DNA of 64,000 bases from Synechococcales cyanobacterium C42_A2020_086 (GCA_015272325.1 JACYLU010000020.1:226683-290682); one strand, 5' to 3'. Counted from the first letter of the stretch, positions 8,238-17,713 are shown. Notes: generated from the sequence alone by a model not told the origin. Translations and numbers: made by a program.

Positions 8238-8496
8238 CTCAACCGTCCCTATGATTCACGACTCATTCTTGAACGTAAAGCCAAGTAATTGCCGGTAGAA
8301 GCTACCCCGTCCCACTTTCTGATCTGACTGAATTTCACCCATTCAGTGCCCGCTCGCTCTTGCGACTTTATGCGAATTTGCCTTGAAGCAGAGAAGGCAA
8401 TCCCGGTTCAGCGTTGCTCGCCCTACTGTGCCAATTTTATAACCGGACAGAAGGCAACTGCAGAGGACCAAGGGCAACTTCATACAGGCTACAAAC

Positions 8497-8902
8497 TCAA
8501 ACAGCGCCTTTGAACATAACAATTAGGTCTCTTAGGTTTCTAGCCCTTCCATGATTCGCAGTGCAGTGGGCAACAGCTTTACCGGGGCGCAGTGTGTTGC
8601 TGCCGCCCATCAATCCACAGCATAGCAAGCCCAAGTACCAACGCCCAGCCGCTTTAAGCCTGCTGAGGGTCAGCCGAGGGAATCGGTTTCCGCCACAGCA
8701 GCGGACAACGCAGACTAAGTGGCAAGGTAGGGTTCTGCGGGAAACGCCAACCCGCTGTGCCACTTCCTGGAGTGTCAGCGCCTCGACCCCTTGGTGATGA
8801 GCTGCAGGGCTGCATCGATTCAGATGTGCCGCAGTTCTCGAGGTGATCCGGTTTTTGGACGTTCACTTGGGAAACGAAGCCAACCTCAGCGGCAGAGGAC
8901 AT
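8497..8902 (-). pseudogene. Decayed TetR-family regulator
   Basis: Reading the minus strand, KTGSPRELRHI, a stop, IDAALQLITKG, a frame change, then EALTLQEVAQRVGVSRRTL spell a TetR N-terminal helix-turn-helix. At least one stop and one frameshift interrupt it, the residues after RRTL lose the expected tyrosine-histidine turn, and only about 90 codons remain where a TetR ligand domain needs about 130. It lies divergent from the small gene at 9149, whose promoter carries two TetR-style palindromes, the usual arrangement of a TetR regulator and its target. The call rests on motif reading across frames. Confidence 0.55.
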
Positions 8903-8909
8903 GCTCTTC

Positions 8910-8939
8910 CATAGAAGCACTTCCCATAAAAGCACTTCA
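8910..8939. repeat. Tandem duplication, 15 bp x2 (two mismatches)
   Basis: CATAGAAGCACTTCC then CATAAAAGCACTTCA, just upstream of the TetR remnant. Confidence 0.8.
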
Positions 8940-9021
8940 CTGTATAGCAACAGGTTTCCCGAATCAGGACGAACAATTTAACAAAACGACCCCACGAGTG
9001 CCGCCCCTAGATTGACCCTAT

Positions 9022-9079
9022 GTTGACGATATCAACATTGTCAGCATACAATGCTTTTCTAGATGTTGACGGTGTCAAC
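9022..9079 (+). promoter_or_regulatory. Promoter with two TetR-type operators
   Basis: A strong sigma70-like promoter, TTGACG (9023-9028), 18 bp, TACAAT (9047-9052), predicts transcription from about 9059. Two palindromes flank it: GTTGAC-GAT-ATCAAC (9022-9036) on the -35 box and GTTGAC-GGT-GTCAAC (9065-9079) just downstream of the start. Their centres are 43 bp apart, about four helical turns, so two repressor dimers would lie on the same face. A leader of about 90 bases follows. Confidence 0.75.
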
Positions 9080-9148
9080 TTAGACTGTTTTCTCACTGCA
9101 GCCCGCCTCTGTTCCAGTTCAATCGATCCAATCTTCTGGAGGACCATT

Positions 9149-9559
9149 ATGATACTCGTTGCAGCCACTCGGCTTCGCCTTCGCTCGCCCCGCTATCTGC
9201 TGCCCTTCCTCCGCTACGCCTTCACCAGCTTCTGGCAAGCTCATCGAGCACCGGGCAATCTAGGCGTCCGCGTCCATCGTCAGCCGCAGCTTGTGTTTTG
9301 GACCCTCAGCCTCTGGCAGGATGAAGCTAGCCTGATGGCCTATCGCAACTCCGGCTCCCACCGCCGCGCCATGCCCAAACTCGTAGACTGGTGCGATGAA
9401 GCGATCACCGCCCACTGGCCGCAGGAGCACCCCACCTTTCCCACTTGGGGCGAACTCGAACAGCGATTAGCCACTAGCGGACGCCCAAGCCGCGTTCGTC
9501 ATCCGTCTGCTGCTCAAGCTGCTCTGCTGAACCCAATTAAACCTCACGCTAACCAGTAG
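9149..9559 (+). CDS. Small dimeric alpha/beta-barrel protein (DUF3291/monooxygenase-like)
   Basis: A 136-residue protein. The start is ATG 9149, with TGGAGGA 5-11 bases before it; extending upstream would run through the promoter and operators. The pattern of an N-terminal strand ILVAATRLRL, PQLVFWTLSLWQDEASLMAYRNSGSHRRAM and a basic tail resembles DUF3291 and spheroidene-monooxygenase-like ferredoxin-fold proteins, where such proteins bind or oxidise small hydrophobic compounds. Function is inference. Being next to a decayed TetR gene, it has probably lost its repressor. Confidence 0.75.
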   Translation: MILVAATRLRLRSPRYLLPFLRYAFTSFWQAHRAPGNLGVRVHRQPQLVFWTLSLWQDEASLMAYRNSGSHRRAMPKLVDWCDEAITAHWPQEHPTFPTWGELEQRLATSGRPSRVRHPSAAQAALLNPIKPHANQ

Positions 9560-9575
9560 GATTGCGCTGCCCCGC

Positions 9576-9620
9576 CAGAATTTTCTAGGTCAAAATTTTC
9601 TAGGTCAGAATTTTCTAGGA
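9576..9620. repeat. Tandem repeat, 15 bp x3
   Basis: CAGAATTTTCTAGGT, CAAAATTTTCTAGGT and CAGAATTTTCTAGGA follow one another directly in the spacer before the CIA30 gene. Confidence 0.95.
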
Positions 9621-9652
9621 TGGAGAGGCAGGGTTGAGAGGCATCGCCGATT

Positions 9653-11170
9653 ATGACTTCGCAAAACTCGTCGCAGTGGGATTTGGGTCGCTTCGTCAAA
9701 ACACTGTCCTACTTTGGAGCCGTACCGTTGCTCAGCCGCTTTGACTGGTTTCAGCAGTGGTTCGGCAGCCGCCCCGATCCCACCGTAGACAGCTCCAGTT
9801 TGCTGACCAGCTCGGCTCCTACCGTTGAGGCAGTGAACTCGGAGGCAGCTGGTGTCATCCTCGTCGTCGGGGCAACTGGCGGCGTCGGCAAGCGGGTTGT
9901 GCAGCGGCTCATGCAGCGGGGCGTAGCAGTGCGGGCGCTCGTGCGAGATGCCGATCGTGCTCGGGCCATGCTGGGCGAATCGGTGCCGCTGATCGAAGCC
10001 GACATCACGATTCCCGAAACCCTTACTCCTGCTGTCATGGAAAACGTCAGCGCTGTGATCTGCTGTAGCGGTACGCGGGTGCAGCCGGTTGAAGGCGACA
10101 CACCGAATCGCGAAAAATACTATCAGGGCATCAAGTTCTACCTACCGGAAGTTGTGGATACGCCGGAAGTCGTCGAGTACCAAGGGCTGCAAAACCTAGT
10201 GCAGGCGGCTGGCGAGCTAGGACTCACCCATCGAGCCATTTTTGACTTCACTCAACCTAGCGATTCGTTTAAAGAAATCTGGGGTGCGCTCGATGATGTG
10301 GTCATGGGCGGGGTCAGTGAGAGCAGCCTACGTTTAGCCGATGGCGTCGCCTATTTTTCAGGTGTGGTGTCCACAGCCAATTCCGGCGGCTTTGCCTCGG
10401 TGCGAACACGCAACCTAGAGCCTGCCCTCGATTTGTCTCAGTATGACGGCGTCGAACTGCGGGTCAAAGGCGACGGCAAGCGCTACAAGTTCATGCTGCG
10501 CAGCGAAACCCGTTGGGATGGGGTTGCCTACTGCGCTTCCTTTGACACCGTGCCTGATCGTTGGGTCACCGTCCGGCTTCCCTTTGCCAGCCTAATTCCA
10601 GTGTTTCGCGCTAAGACGGTGAACGTTGGTCCTGTAGACACCCGCCATGTCTCCGCCTTTCAGCTCATGCTCAGCAAGTTCGAGTACGACGGAGCCTTGA
10701 ATCCCCACTTTGAACCCGGCTTCTTTCAGCTTCAGATCGAGTCGATTCGGGTGTACCGCCAGTCCGAAGTCCCCAAATTTGTGCTGGTAAGTTCCGCTGG
10801 TGTCACGCGCCCCGGCAAACCCGGACTCAATCTAGACGAAGAACCACCTGCCGTCCGCCTGAACGATCAGCTTGGCGGCATCCTCACTTGGAAGCTAAAG
10901 GGCGAAGACATGGTGCGGCAAAGCGGCATTCCCTACACAATCCTCCGCCCCTGCGCCCTCACCGAAGAGCCGGGCGGTCAGCCGTTACGCTTCGAGCAAG
11001 GCGATACCCTCACGGGCAAAGTGAGCCGCGAAGATATTGCCGAACTCTGCATTCAGGCCCTGGCGCTCCCCCAAGCTCGCAATGTCACCGTGGAAATCGC
11101 AGAAGGTGAGGGGGGTTGTGCGGTAGGAGATTGGGAATGTTTATTTGGACAGGTGAAGGCGGATCGGTAA
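9653..11170 (+). CDS. Atypical SDR with inserted CIA30 domain
   Basis: A 505-residue protein in three parts. Residues about 70-195 are the first half of an NAD(P)-binding Rossmann fold (VVGATGGVGKRVV, RALVRDADRA). About 198-370 form a CIA30 beta-sandwich (DDVVMGGVSESS, the FDTVPDRWVTVRLPF block). About 375-500 resume the SDR fold (KFVLVSSAGVTRPG, YTILRPCALTEEPGG). The N-terminal 40 residues may touch the membrane. The same architecture occurs in the chloroplast protein HCF173, needed for psbA translation, so a photosystem II or complex assembly role is plausible but inferred. It converges on the carotenoid oxygenase with only 5 bp between stops. Confidence 0.88.
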   Translation: MTSQNSSQWDLGRFVKTLSYFGAVPLLSRFDWFQQWFGSRPDPTVDSSSLLTSSAPTVEAVNSEAAGVILVVGATGGVGKRVVQRLMQRGVAVRALVRDADRARAMLGESVPLIEADITIPETLTPAVMENVSAVICCSGTRVQPVEGDTPNREKYYQGIKFYLPEVVDTPEVVEYQGLQNLVQAAGELGLTHRAIFDFTQPSDSFKEIWGALDDVVMGGVSESSLRLADGVAYFSGVVSTANSGGFASVRTRNLEPALDLSQYDGVELRVKGDGKRYKFMLRSETRWDGVAYCASFDTVPDRWVTVRLPFASLIPVFRAKTVNVGPVDTRHVSAFQLMLSKFEYDGALNPHFEPGFFQLQIESIRVYRQSEVPKFVLVSSAGVTRPGKPGLNLDEEPPAVRLNDQLGGILTWKLKGEDMVRQSGIPYTILRPCALTEEPGGQPLRFEQGDTLTGKVSREDIAELCIQALALPQARNVTVEIAEGEGGCAVGDWECLFGQVKADR

Positions 11171-11175
11171 CGTAT

Positions 11176-13503
11176 TTACTCCAGACTGACTGAGGCTGAG
11201 TACTCACTCCCTTCTGGTTTCGCTGGCAGCACCTGGGATGGCATCTGAGATTGCAGCCTTGTTTTGAGAGATTCCTCCAACGTCTGCTCAACGAAATGGG
11301 GGTAAATCCATTCGTCAAATAATTCTCTGACGGTTTTCTGCCGACCCAGCGTAGCCGCCAAGTTGTTCAATCCACGAATTAAGCGTCGGAATTGCCGCGG
11401 TAGAGAACGGTTGCCCGCTAGATAAACGGCTTCGTCATAATCCTCGTGAACAGTTTTCTCTCGTTTCTGGCGACGCTCTGCTGCCGAATAGCGATATTGC
11501 TCAAAGTCCGCTTCGGACAGCCAAGTGGAATGCAGCGTTAATCCTAGATTTAATTTTTCTGCATGGCGGAGCCGACAAACGGGACCCGCTTTCAGATCGC
11601 CCGCTTTGAAGATCCAGAACTCATCGTTAGCGCGATCCGCTTGCTCGGGATCGTCCGCCAGCACCACACAGCTGATGTAGCCAGCCAATTCAGAAGCGTC
11701 GGTTTTGCTGGGAATGTATTGCGGAGAGAAGGCAGCATAGCCCTGGGGAAAAGCATAGGCATCGGCAATGGTCATTTGCTCAGTATCTAGACGCAGCAGT
11801 GTGGGTGGCAGATCTTCAGAGGGTAAATTGGCTACGGGAATCTCTCGGTATTCGCGCTCTTTGTAGGCATCGTAAATGCGTTGGGGAATCAACTCCCAGG
11901 AGAAACCCCAAGACATCCAGTAAATATGGTTGACCTGGGCAGACGAGGGGTCAGCATCGCTGGGTGCAACCTGCAAATCGCGATGGGTATACACCGAAGG
12001 CAGCCAGGAATTCGCTTTAGACTGGTCTGAACCGGGTTCGCTGATGCCCTTAGATGACAGCAAAGCCCCCGTTTTAGCATCGAATTCATAGCGGTAAAAC
12101 GAGCCGAGATCCGTTGTGCCTACCATTAGACCTTGCAGGTCATGGCGCAGGTAATGTCTGCTCTTAGCATTCTTTACCGGCAAGTCGTAGCGATTGATCC
12201 ATTCAGTGGGATCTAAGCCATTGTGGTGCCCTACATGGAAAACCAGTTTATTGTCGGCATTGCTGTAATCCACGGCAAAGTGCGACACCGTGCGGGGCAG
12301 ACTCAGGCGGGTTGCTGTGACAAACTGGGGCGGTTCGTCGGCTTGACCGCCAGCAGTGAGATCGGCGCGGCGCACCACATAAAAATCGGTGAACGCTGTA
12401 GACTTGAACAACTGCAGAAAAATAGAGTAGAGCTTGGCCCCTAGCGGTTGAGAGAACCATTGGCTGGTAAACCAGTCGGTCGATAGCCAGCCCAAATAAA
12501 AAGGGGAAAAGATTTGCGAATATTCCAAACCAAATTGCAGATCACCCAGAATCACATAATCCTCGGTTAGCCCCATTTGGTGAACCGATTGCTGAATCAC
12601 CACGGGTGGATGGTTGCTCAGGTCAACCGGCTGATCGGCCACAGCTGAGCGGGTGGAATTGTCTTTGGGAAGCACTAAGCGCCAGCGTTCTGTAGACCCA
12701 TCGGACTGCCAGCGAATCAAATCGGTAAAGCTTCCCCAGCGTTCGTTGCCGCTCAGTCGCTGCTGCCGATTTCGACCAAAAGTAACTTTGCCCGTTTGCT
12801 TGAGCTGATTGATGCGTTTGAATAGAGCATTTAAGACGCGATTGACCGGCGTGCGGAATCTGCCGCTGTATCCCGAAGAATAGTTCACAATGAACGTATC
12901 TCGAGAAGCACTGGTTCCCTTTTCATTAGAAGTCGGGGGATCGGCAACTGGATGAGCTGAGCCACTATAGATTTGAAAGATTTTAGGAACAGGCAGCAAA
13001 CCAAAGAAAATCATGATCCAGTCTTTTGTTTTGCCAACGGGTTCCACGACCTCCATGGCTTCCGGATCAAACGTATAGGGACGCCCAGCATCATACGTGA
13101 TTAAAAGACGGTTGGCAGTTTTTTGAAAGGCGGTATTGAGCTGATTGCGCGAGCCTAATTGCAGCGTCAACCGAGGTACTCCACCATCTCGAAAGGCGTA
13201 GCGCTTGAATGGCTTGCCATATTGTGCAACCAGATCGGCGTAGTAGCAGGGAGTCTTTGCCATCCGTGTCTTGAGCATCACCTTACCCGCTGCAAAGCTC
13301 AGCCGGTAGACCATGCCATCGCCATTGGCAAAGGCCCGTTCTCCAGCTATCGCCTTCTCACCAGGAGGCAAGGGAGCAACCACAAATACATGCCCGCTCA
13401 AGTCATCCAGCGAAACCCCGGGCTTGAGATCGTAAGCCTCTAGCGGCCATTCATCCTCTCGACGCGATGCTTGAGTCACAGACAGGGGAACAAACGATTT
13501 CAT
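11176..13503 (-). CDS. Carotenoid oxygenase family protein, unusually long
   Basis: A non-haem iron oxygenase of the RPE65/CCD family, which cleaves polyene double bonds of carotenoids or related apocarotenoids and stilbenes. All four expected iron-binding His can be placed: His184 in GSAHPVADP, His308 in VHQMGLTEDYVIL, one of His423/426/427 in FHVGHHNG, and His658 in LTLHSTWLS near the C-terminus. At 775 residues it is about 280 longer than typical family members, with insertions between the His blocks and a C-terminal tail of about 110 residues. Start ATG 13503 has GAAGGA upstream. It lies 58 bp downstream of the WD40 gene. Substrate unknown. Confidence 0.85.
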   Translation of the reverse strand: MKSFVPLSVTQASRREDEWPLEAYDLKPGVSLDDLSGHVFVVAPLPPGEKAIAGERAFANGDGMVYRLSFAAGKVMLKTRMAKTPCYYADLVAQYGKPFKRYAFRDGGVPRLTLQLGSRNQLNTAFQKTANRLLITYDAGRPYTFDPEAMEVVEPVGKTKDWIMIFFGLLPVPKIFQIYSGSAHPVADPPTSNEKGTSASRDTFIVNYSSGYSGRFRTPVNRVLNALFKRINQLKQTGKVTFGRNRQQRLSGNERWGSFTDLIRWQSDGSTERWRLVLPKDNSTRSAVADQPVDLSNHPPVVIQQSVHQMGLTEDYVILGDLQFGLEYSQIFSPFYLGWLSTDWFTSQWFSQPLGAKLYSIFLQLFKSTAFTDFYVVRRADLTAGGQADEPPQFVTATRLSLPRTVSHFAVDYSNADNKLVFHVGHHNGLDPTEWINRYDLPVKNAKSRHYLRHDLQGLMVGTTDLGSFYRYEFDAKTGALLSSKGISEPGSDQSKANSWLPSVYTHRDLQVAPSDADPSSAQVNHIYWMSWGFSWELIPQRIYDAYKEREYREIPVANLPSEDLPPTLLRLDTEQMTIADAYAFPQGYAAFSPQYIPSKTDASELAGYISCVVLADDPEQADRANDEFWIFKAGDLKAGPVCRLRHAEKLNLGLTLHSTWLSEADFEQYRYSAAERRQKREKTVHEDYDEAVYLAGNRSLPRQFRRLIRGLNNLAATLGRQKTVRELFDEWIYPHFVEQTLEESLKTRLQSQMPSQVLPAKPEGSEYSASVSLE

Positions 13504-13561
13504 GATGGTAGGTCCTTCAGGAGTTACAACAGAGAATTCAAGTTAGGCGGCAACACATCAT

Positions 13562-16500
13562 TCAAGACACTTGTGCACTCATACACGGTTCGAGCTGGCT
13601 TTCGGGAACAGACTCTACCGCCCCCAAGGTGCGCAATGACAGACGCTGGGCAGTAGTTAGTCCAGTGGCACCGTTAAGCTGTAGCCCTTCATAGAGTTTC
13701 TGCGAGCGCAGCGTGGTGAGAGTCTCTCCGTTGCGCCAATTCCAGAGATGGATAGTTTCGTCTTCACTGGCGCTGGCCAGGAATTGACCCTCTGGGCTGA
13801 AGGCAATAGACCACACCCAGTTGCGGTGACCCTCTAAAGTCCTAACGCATTCACCCGTCTGGATATTCCAGAGCTTGACGGTGTGATCGCAGCTCGCGCT
13901 CGCCAACCAGCGTCCGTCCGGGCTGAAGGCCGTAGCCAGTACCCAACCTGTATGACCGGTTAGCGTCTGGATGCACTGGCGGCTCGTTAAGTCCCAGAGG
14001 CGCACGGTTTCATCAATTCCTCCGGTTGCCAGAAGCTGCCCATCGGGACTAAACGTAGCCGTTCTGCCCCAATTCACATGGCCTTCTAGATAGTAAGACT
14101 GGCGGCTGTCCTGCAAATTCAGGATATGAATATTGCGATTGTTGCTGGCAGCGGCTAAGTGGACTCCATCGGGACTAAAAGAAATCAACCCCGTCTTGGT
14201 GACATAGCCCGGAATAACCTGCAAACATGCGCCAGTCTGGGCATCCCAGAGGCGAATCGTTTCATCAAAACTGCCGCTGGCTAACGTTTTGCCATCCGGG
14301 CTAAACACCACCGACCAAACGCCGCCGCTATGCCCATTCAGCGTTTGCAGACAAACCTGTTGCTCTATATCCCAGAGCCTAATCGTGTGGTCCTCGCTGC
14401 AGCTTGCTAAGGTGCGTCCGTCAGGATGTAGAGACACCGCCAGCACGGAGCCGGTATGTCCTGCCAAAGCATACAAATGTTGATGGGTTGGCCCATGCCA
14501 AATCCGAATCAGTTGGTCTTTGCCGCCGCTAATCAGCCGTTGCCCGCTGTGGTCAAAAATAACGGAGCGAATGCAATCGCTGTATCCCCGAATTACTTTC
14601 AGGCATTTGCCGTCTTGCACATTCCAAATTCGGACGGTGCCATCTTCACCGCAGCTCGCAAACCGCTGGCTATCGGGGTGGAAGCTCACAAACCATAGTT
14701 GCTCTGTATGGCCTCGAATCGTGCGGAGACAGTGACCCTCCATATCCCAGATTTTGATGGTCCGGTCTTCGCTACCGCTGGCAATTAACCGGCCATCCCG
14801 ACTGACGGCAATACACCAAACCCAACGATGATGCCCTCGCAGCACATGTAAGCACTGACCGGTTTGCACATCCCAGAGGCGAATGGTTTGATCGAGACTA
14901 CTGCTGACTAGGCGTTGGCCGTCGGGAGTAAATAAAACAGGCAGAACCCAACTCCGATGTTCGGTCAAAACCCGAAGACATTTCCCACTCTGGGCATCCC
15001 ATAGGCGAATGGTTTCGTCGGCAGCGCTGCTGACAACCAGCCGGCCGTCGGGGCTAAAGGATCCAGACAAGACCCAGCCGCTATGGCCGCGCAGTTCCCG
15101 TAGGCAAATTCCTCTTTGCCAATCCCAAAAGCGAATGATAGCGTCATCTCCGCCGCTTACTAACGTCTGCTCATCAGGACTAAAGGCTGCCACGTAAAAA
15201 ATAGAAGGCGTGTCCGTTACCAGAGTCCGCAGGCAGCGCCCCGATTCGGTATCCCACAGACGAAGTGAGCGATCCTCGCTAGCGCTGACCAGCACGCTAC
15301 CACTGGGACTAAAGGCAATCTTGCGCACCCAGTTGGTATGCCCTTGACAGGTTAAGAGGCACTGCCCATCGGAAACGCGCCAGAGATGAATTTCGCCATT
15401 GGCATTGCTCGTCGCCATTTTCTCGCCGTCGGGGCTGAAGACAACCGCCAGCACAGTACCAAACGTGCGATTAAAGACCGTTTTGGCAAAGGCTGCGTGG
15501 GCAAAGTTGGCATTGTGCAGTTTGACGTCCTGCAAATCGGCTTGCCAGATGCTCAAATAGGAGCAGTCTATACCGCTGAGATCTGCTCTTAGTTGCCGCA
15601 GCAGGTTCAACACGTTGCCTGCCAAGTAACCCGGCTGCAAAGGAGCTGCGCTGCGCTGCTTCTCCAGCAGAGCTTTCAACTGATCTTCGATAGTTTTGCA
15701 GTTGCCCCAATGCGAGAGCAGGCATTCCAGCAACGGCTGCAGAATCAGATTGCTCTGCGCTTGCCGGATATAGTCTTTGCCTTGGGCTTTCAGCAACGCA
15801 AATTGGGTCAGCCAGTCATACTGCTGCTGACGAATGCTTTCACAGGCTTGGGCAATCAACCGTTGGGTGACATACTCCATCACCACTGGCTGCAGCGACC
15901 ACTGTTTCTCGTTGCGTTCAATTAAACAGCGACGGCTGAGGGACTGGAGCGCCTCCAATAGCTGCTGCTTGCTCGGAACAGACACCACATCGGCAGCAAG
16001 TTCACTGTGAGACACCGGTTCCCGATTCACGGCTAGCCAGTACATCACATCCTGTTCCGCCGCCGAGAGCCGCTCGAACTGCCGAGATAACACATCTTGA
16101 ATGTCCTCAAAGTGCAGCCAGCCTTCGTGCAATATGGGCAGCAGTTCTGCCAGATCACCATCAAACAGCTCCTGCACACCCGACGCTACCATATTCAGCG
16201 CCAGCGGATTGCCCGCATAGTGCTCGCAAACGGTTTGCAGCTCCGAATCGGCAATACCAAAGCAGCCTTTGCTCTGGAAGATAGCTCGACTTTCGCTCAG
16301 GGCTAATCCCTTTAAGGTGAACGAGCGCACAGGGGAATTCACGGCTTCGAGTCGAGCCAGGTCGCGTGGCTTTTCGCGGCTGGTGATCACCAGGCTACTA
16401 GAATGCTCGGTTTCGGCAATTCTCTGCATCAGCAGCCCATACTCCTCATAGCCCAGACGGTAGGACCCAGCAGAGCTGCCGCTTTGCAGAATTGATTCCA

Positions 16501-17164
16501 CATTGTCGAGGATCAGCAAACAGCGATGTTGCCGTAGATAGTGCAGCAGGCGAGTCACCTGCGCTTCTAGACTAGTCGGATAATCAACTTCCTGCTGCTC
16601 GGAAAGAAACTGCAGCATCTCCTTGAGGGTTTCTTCCACGGGTGGAGCATTCAGCAGCGACCGCCAAATCACGAACTGGAAGGCATCTTGACTCTGTTTG
16701 GCCAGCCTCACCGCCAGCGTAGTTTTGCCCATGCCGCCCATGCCAAGGATCGCAACAACACGACACCGCTCTTGCGTCACCCAGTGGTGCAGTGTGGTCA
16801 GTTCTTCACTGCGACCGTAAAACACCGCCGCATCGGGAGCATCGCCCCAATCCTGGTGGCGCAGGATTGCCCCTGAACCATTGCCAGTTTGCTGGTAATG
16901 TGCCAGCACCTCGTGCAGATTATGCTTTGTGACTCGTTTCCCTAGCCGATTGCCGAGCGCCTGCCACAGTTCAGACCCCGTGTTCTTCAAATGACCCAGA
17001 CTGTAGTAATAGCCGTGCTCTGCGGCCGCATCGATGATTTCTTGGTAGGACTGCCGGCTCCAAACGCCGCGAAATACGGCTTTTTGAGCCTCGTTCAGCT
17101 CGCCTCGCCCCAACAATCGCTTGACGAGCACCAGCGCTTCTTCTAATTCGAGTTCCCTGATCAC
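13562..17164 (-). CDS. NB-ARC-type NTPase with 14 WD40 repeats
   Basis: A 1200-residue multidomain protein. Residues 1-90 resemble the small helical domain found at the N-terminus of many cyanobacterial NTPase-WD40 proteins (the vMAP-type domain). An NB-ARC/STAND ATPase covers about 115-450, with Walker A GMGGMGKTT (141-149), a LLILDNVES Walker B and a VITSREKP sensor. After a helical linker come 14 WD40 repeats (about 575-1160), enough for two seven-blade propellers. Such proteins are molecular switches thought to sense a ligand through the propellers and signal or defend; no effector domain is visible here. The start is GTG 17164, with GGAGGG 6 bases upstream. Confidence 0.93.
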   Translation of the reverse strand: MIRELELEEALVLVKRLLGRGELNEAQKAVFRGVWSRQSYQEIIDAAAEHGYYYSLGHLKNTGSELWQALGNRLGKRVTKHNLHEVLAHYQQTGNGSGAILRHQDWGDAPDAAVFYGRSEELTTLHHWVTQERCRVVAILGMGGMGKTTLAVRLAKQSQDAFQFVIWRSLLNAPPVEETLKEMLQFLSEQQEVDYPTSLEAQVTRLLHYLRQHRCLLILDNVESILQSGSSAGSYRLGYEEYGLLMQRIAETEHSSSLVITSREKPRDLARLEAVNSPVRSFTLKGLALSESRAIFQSKGCFGIADSELQTVCEHYAGNPLALNMVASGVQELFDGDLAELLPILHEGWLHFEDIQDVLSRQFERLSAAEQDVMYWLAVNREPVSHSELAADVVSVPSKQQLLEALQSLSRRCLIERNEKQWSLQPVVMEYVTQRLIAQACESIRQQQYDWLTQFALLKAQGKDYIRQAQSNLILQPLLECLLSHWGNCKTIEDQLKALLEKQRSAAPLQPGYLAGNVLNLLRQLRADLSGIDCSYLSIWQADLQDVKLHNANFAHAAFAKTVFNRTFGTVLAVVFSPDGEKMATSNANGEIHLWRVSDGQCLLTCQGHTNWVRKIAFSPSGSVLVSASEDRSLRLWDTESGRCLRTLVTDTPSIFYVAAFSPDEQTLVSGGDDAIIRFWDWQRGICLRELRGHSGWVLSGSFSPDGRLVVSSAADETIRLWDAQSGKCLRVLTEHRSWVLPVLFTPDGQRLVSSSLDQTIRLWDVQTGQCLHVLRGHHRWVWCIAVSRDGRLIASGSEDRTIKIWDMEGHCLRTIRGHTEQLWFVSFHPDSQRFASCGEDGTVRIWNVQDGKCLKVIRGYSDCIRSVIFDHSGQRLISGGKDQLIRIWHGPTHQHLYALAGHTGSVLAVSLHPDGRTLASCSEDHTIRLWDIEQQVCLQTLNGHSGGVWSVVFSPDGKTLASGSFDETIRLWDAQTGACLQVIPGYVTKTGLISFSPDGVHLAAASNNRNIHILNLQDSRQSYYLEGHVNWGRTATFSPDGQLLATGGIDETVRLWDLTSRQCIQTLTGHTGWVLATAFSPDGRWLASASCDHTVKLWNIQTGECVRTLEGHRNWVWSIAFSPEGQFLASASEDETIHLWNWRNGETLTTLRSQKLYEGLQLNGATGLTTAQRLSLRTLGAVESVPESQLEPCMSAQVS

Positions 17165-17336
17165 GTGACACCCTCCAGCCGAATAGGTGAATGAATCGAA
17201 CCGTTCTGTCCATAGTTACAAACAACACCCTCTGAAACCCACACCAAAACCCACGCCCAGTAGTGATGAACACCCGCTTACTCCTGTGTGGTGCTTCAGC
17301 CCGGCTAACGGCAATTCCTGAGAAATCACTGAGAAT

Positions 17337-17384
17337 CCAATCTGGAACCCAATCTGGTTGAACATCTATGGTTGAACATCCATA
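17337..17384. repeat. Two adjacent tandem duplications, 12 bp and 14 bp
   Basis: CCAATCTGGAAC / CCAATCTGGTTG (17337-17360), then GTTGAACATCTATG / GTTGAACATCCATA (17357-17384). The second pair begins inside the last copy of the first. Confidence 0.85.
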
Positions 17385-17713
17385 ACTTAGCGGATTCCTC
17401 CTCTCGCCAATCGAAATGTGTTCATCCCCGAATTGGGTCGCGACGCTCTAGCAACACCAGCAGTCCTGAACCACGGGTGAACAAAGGGAGTGGTGAACGT
17501 CTTTCCCGTCGGAGAAGTTCTTTCACAATCCAGATCGGATTGCAATAGCAGCGATGAATTGTTGCCTTCAGCCATCGATTCAACCTCGCAAGACTGCGTG
17601 GCGATCGCGCCCAACCCGTTCGTAGAGCCAACTGCGGCTATACCTCGTTACCTGGACAACATCCATATCCCGCAGCTGCAACGAATTGCCATAATCTACA
17701 GCAACTTGAAATA

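Noticed and set aside
9020..9148. Upstream extension of the 9149 gene to an earlier ATG
   Set aside because: It would translate the promoter and both operators; ATG 9149 has its own ribosome site.
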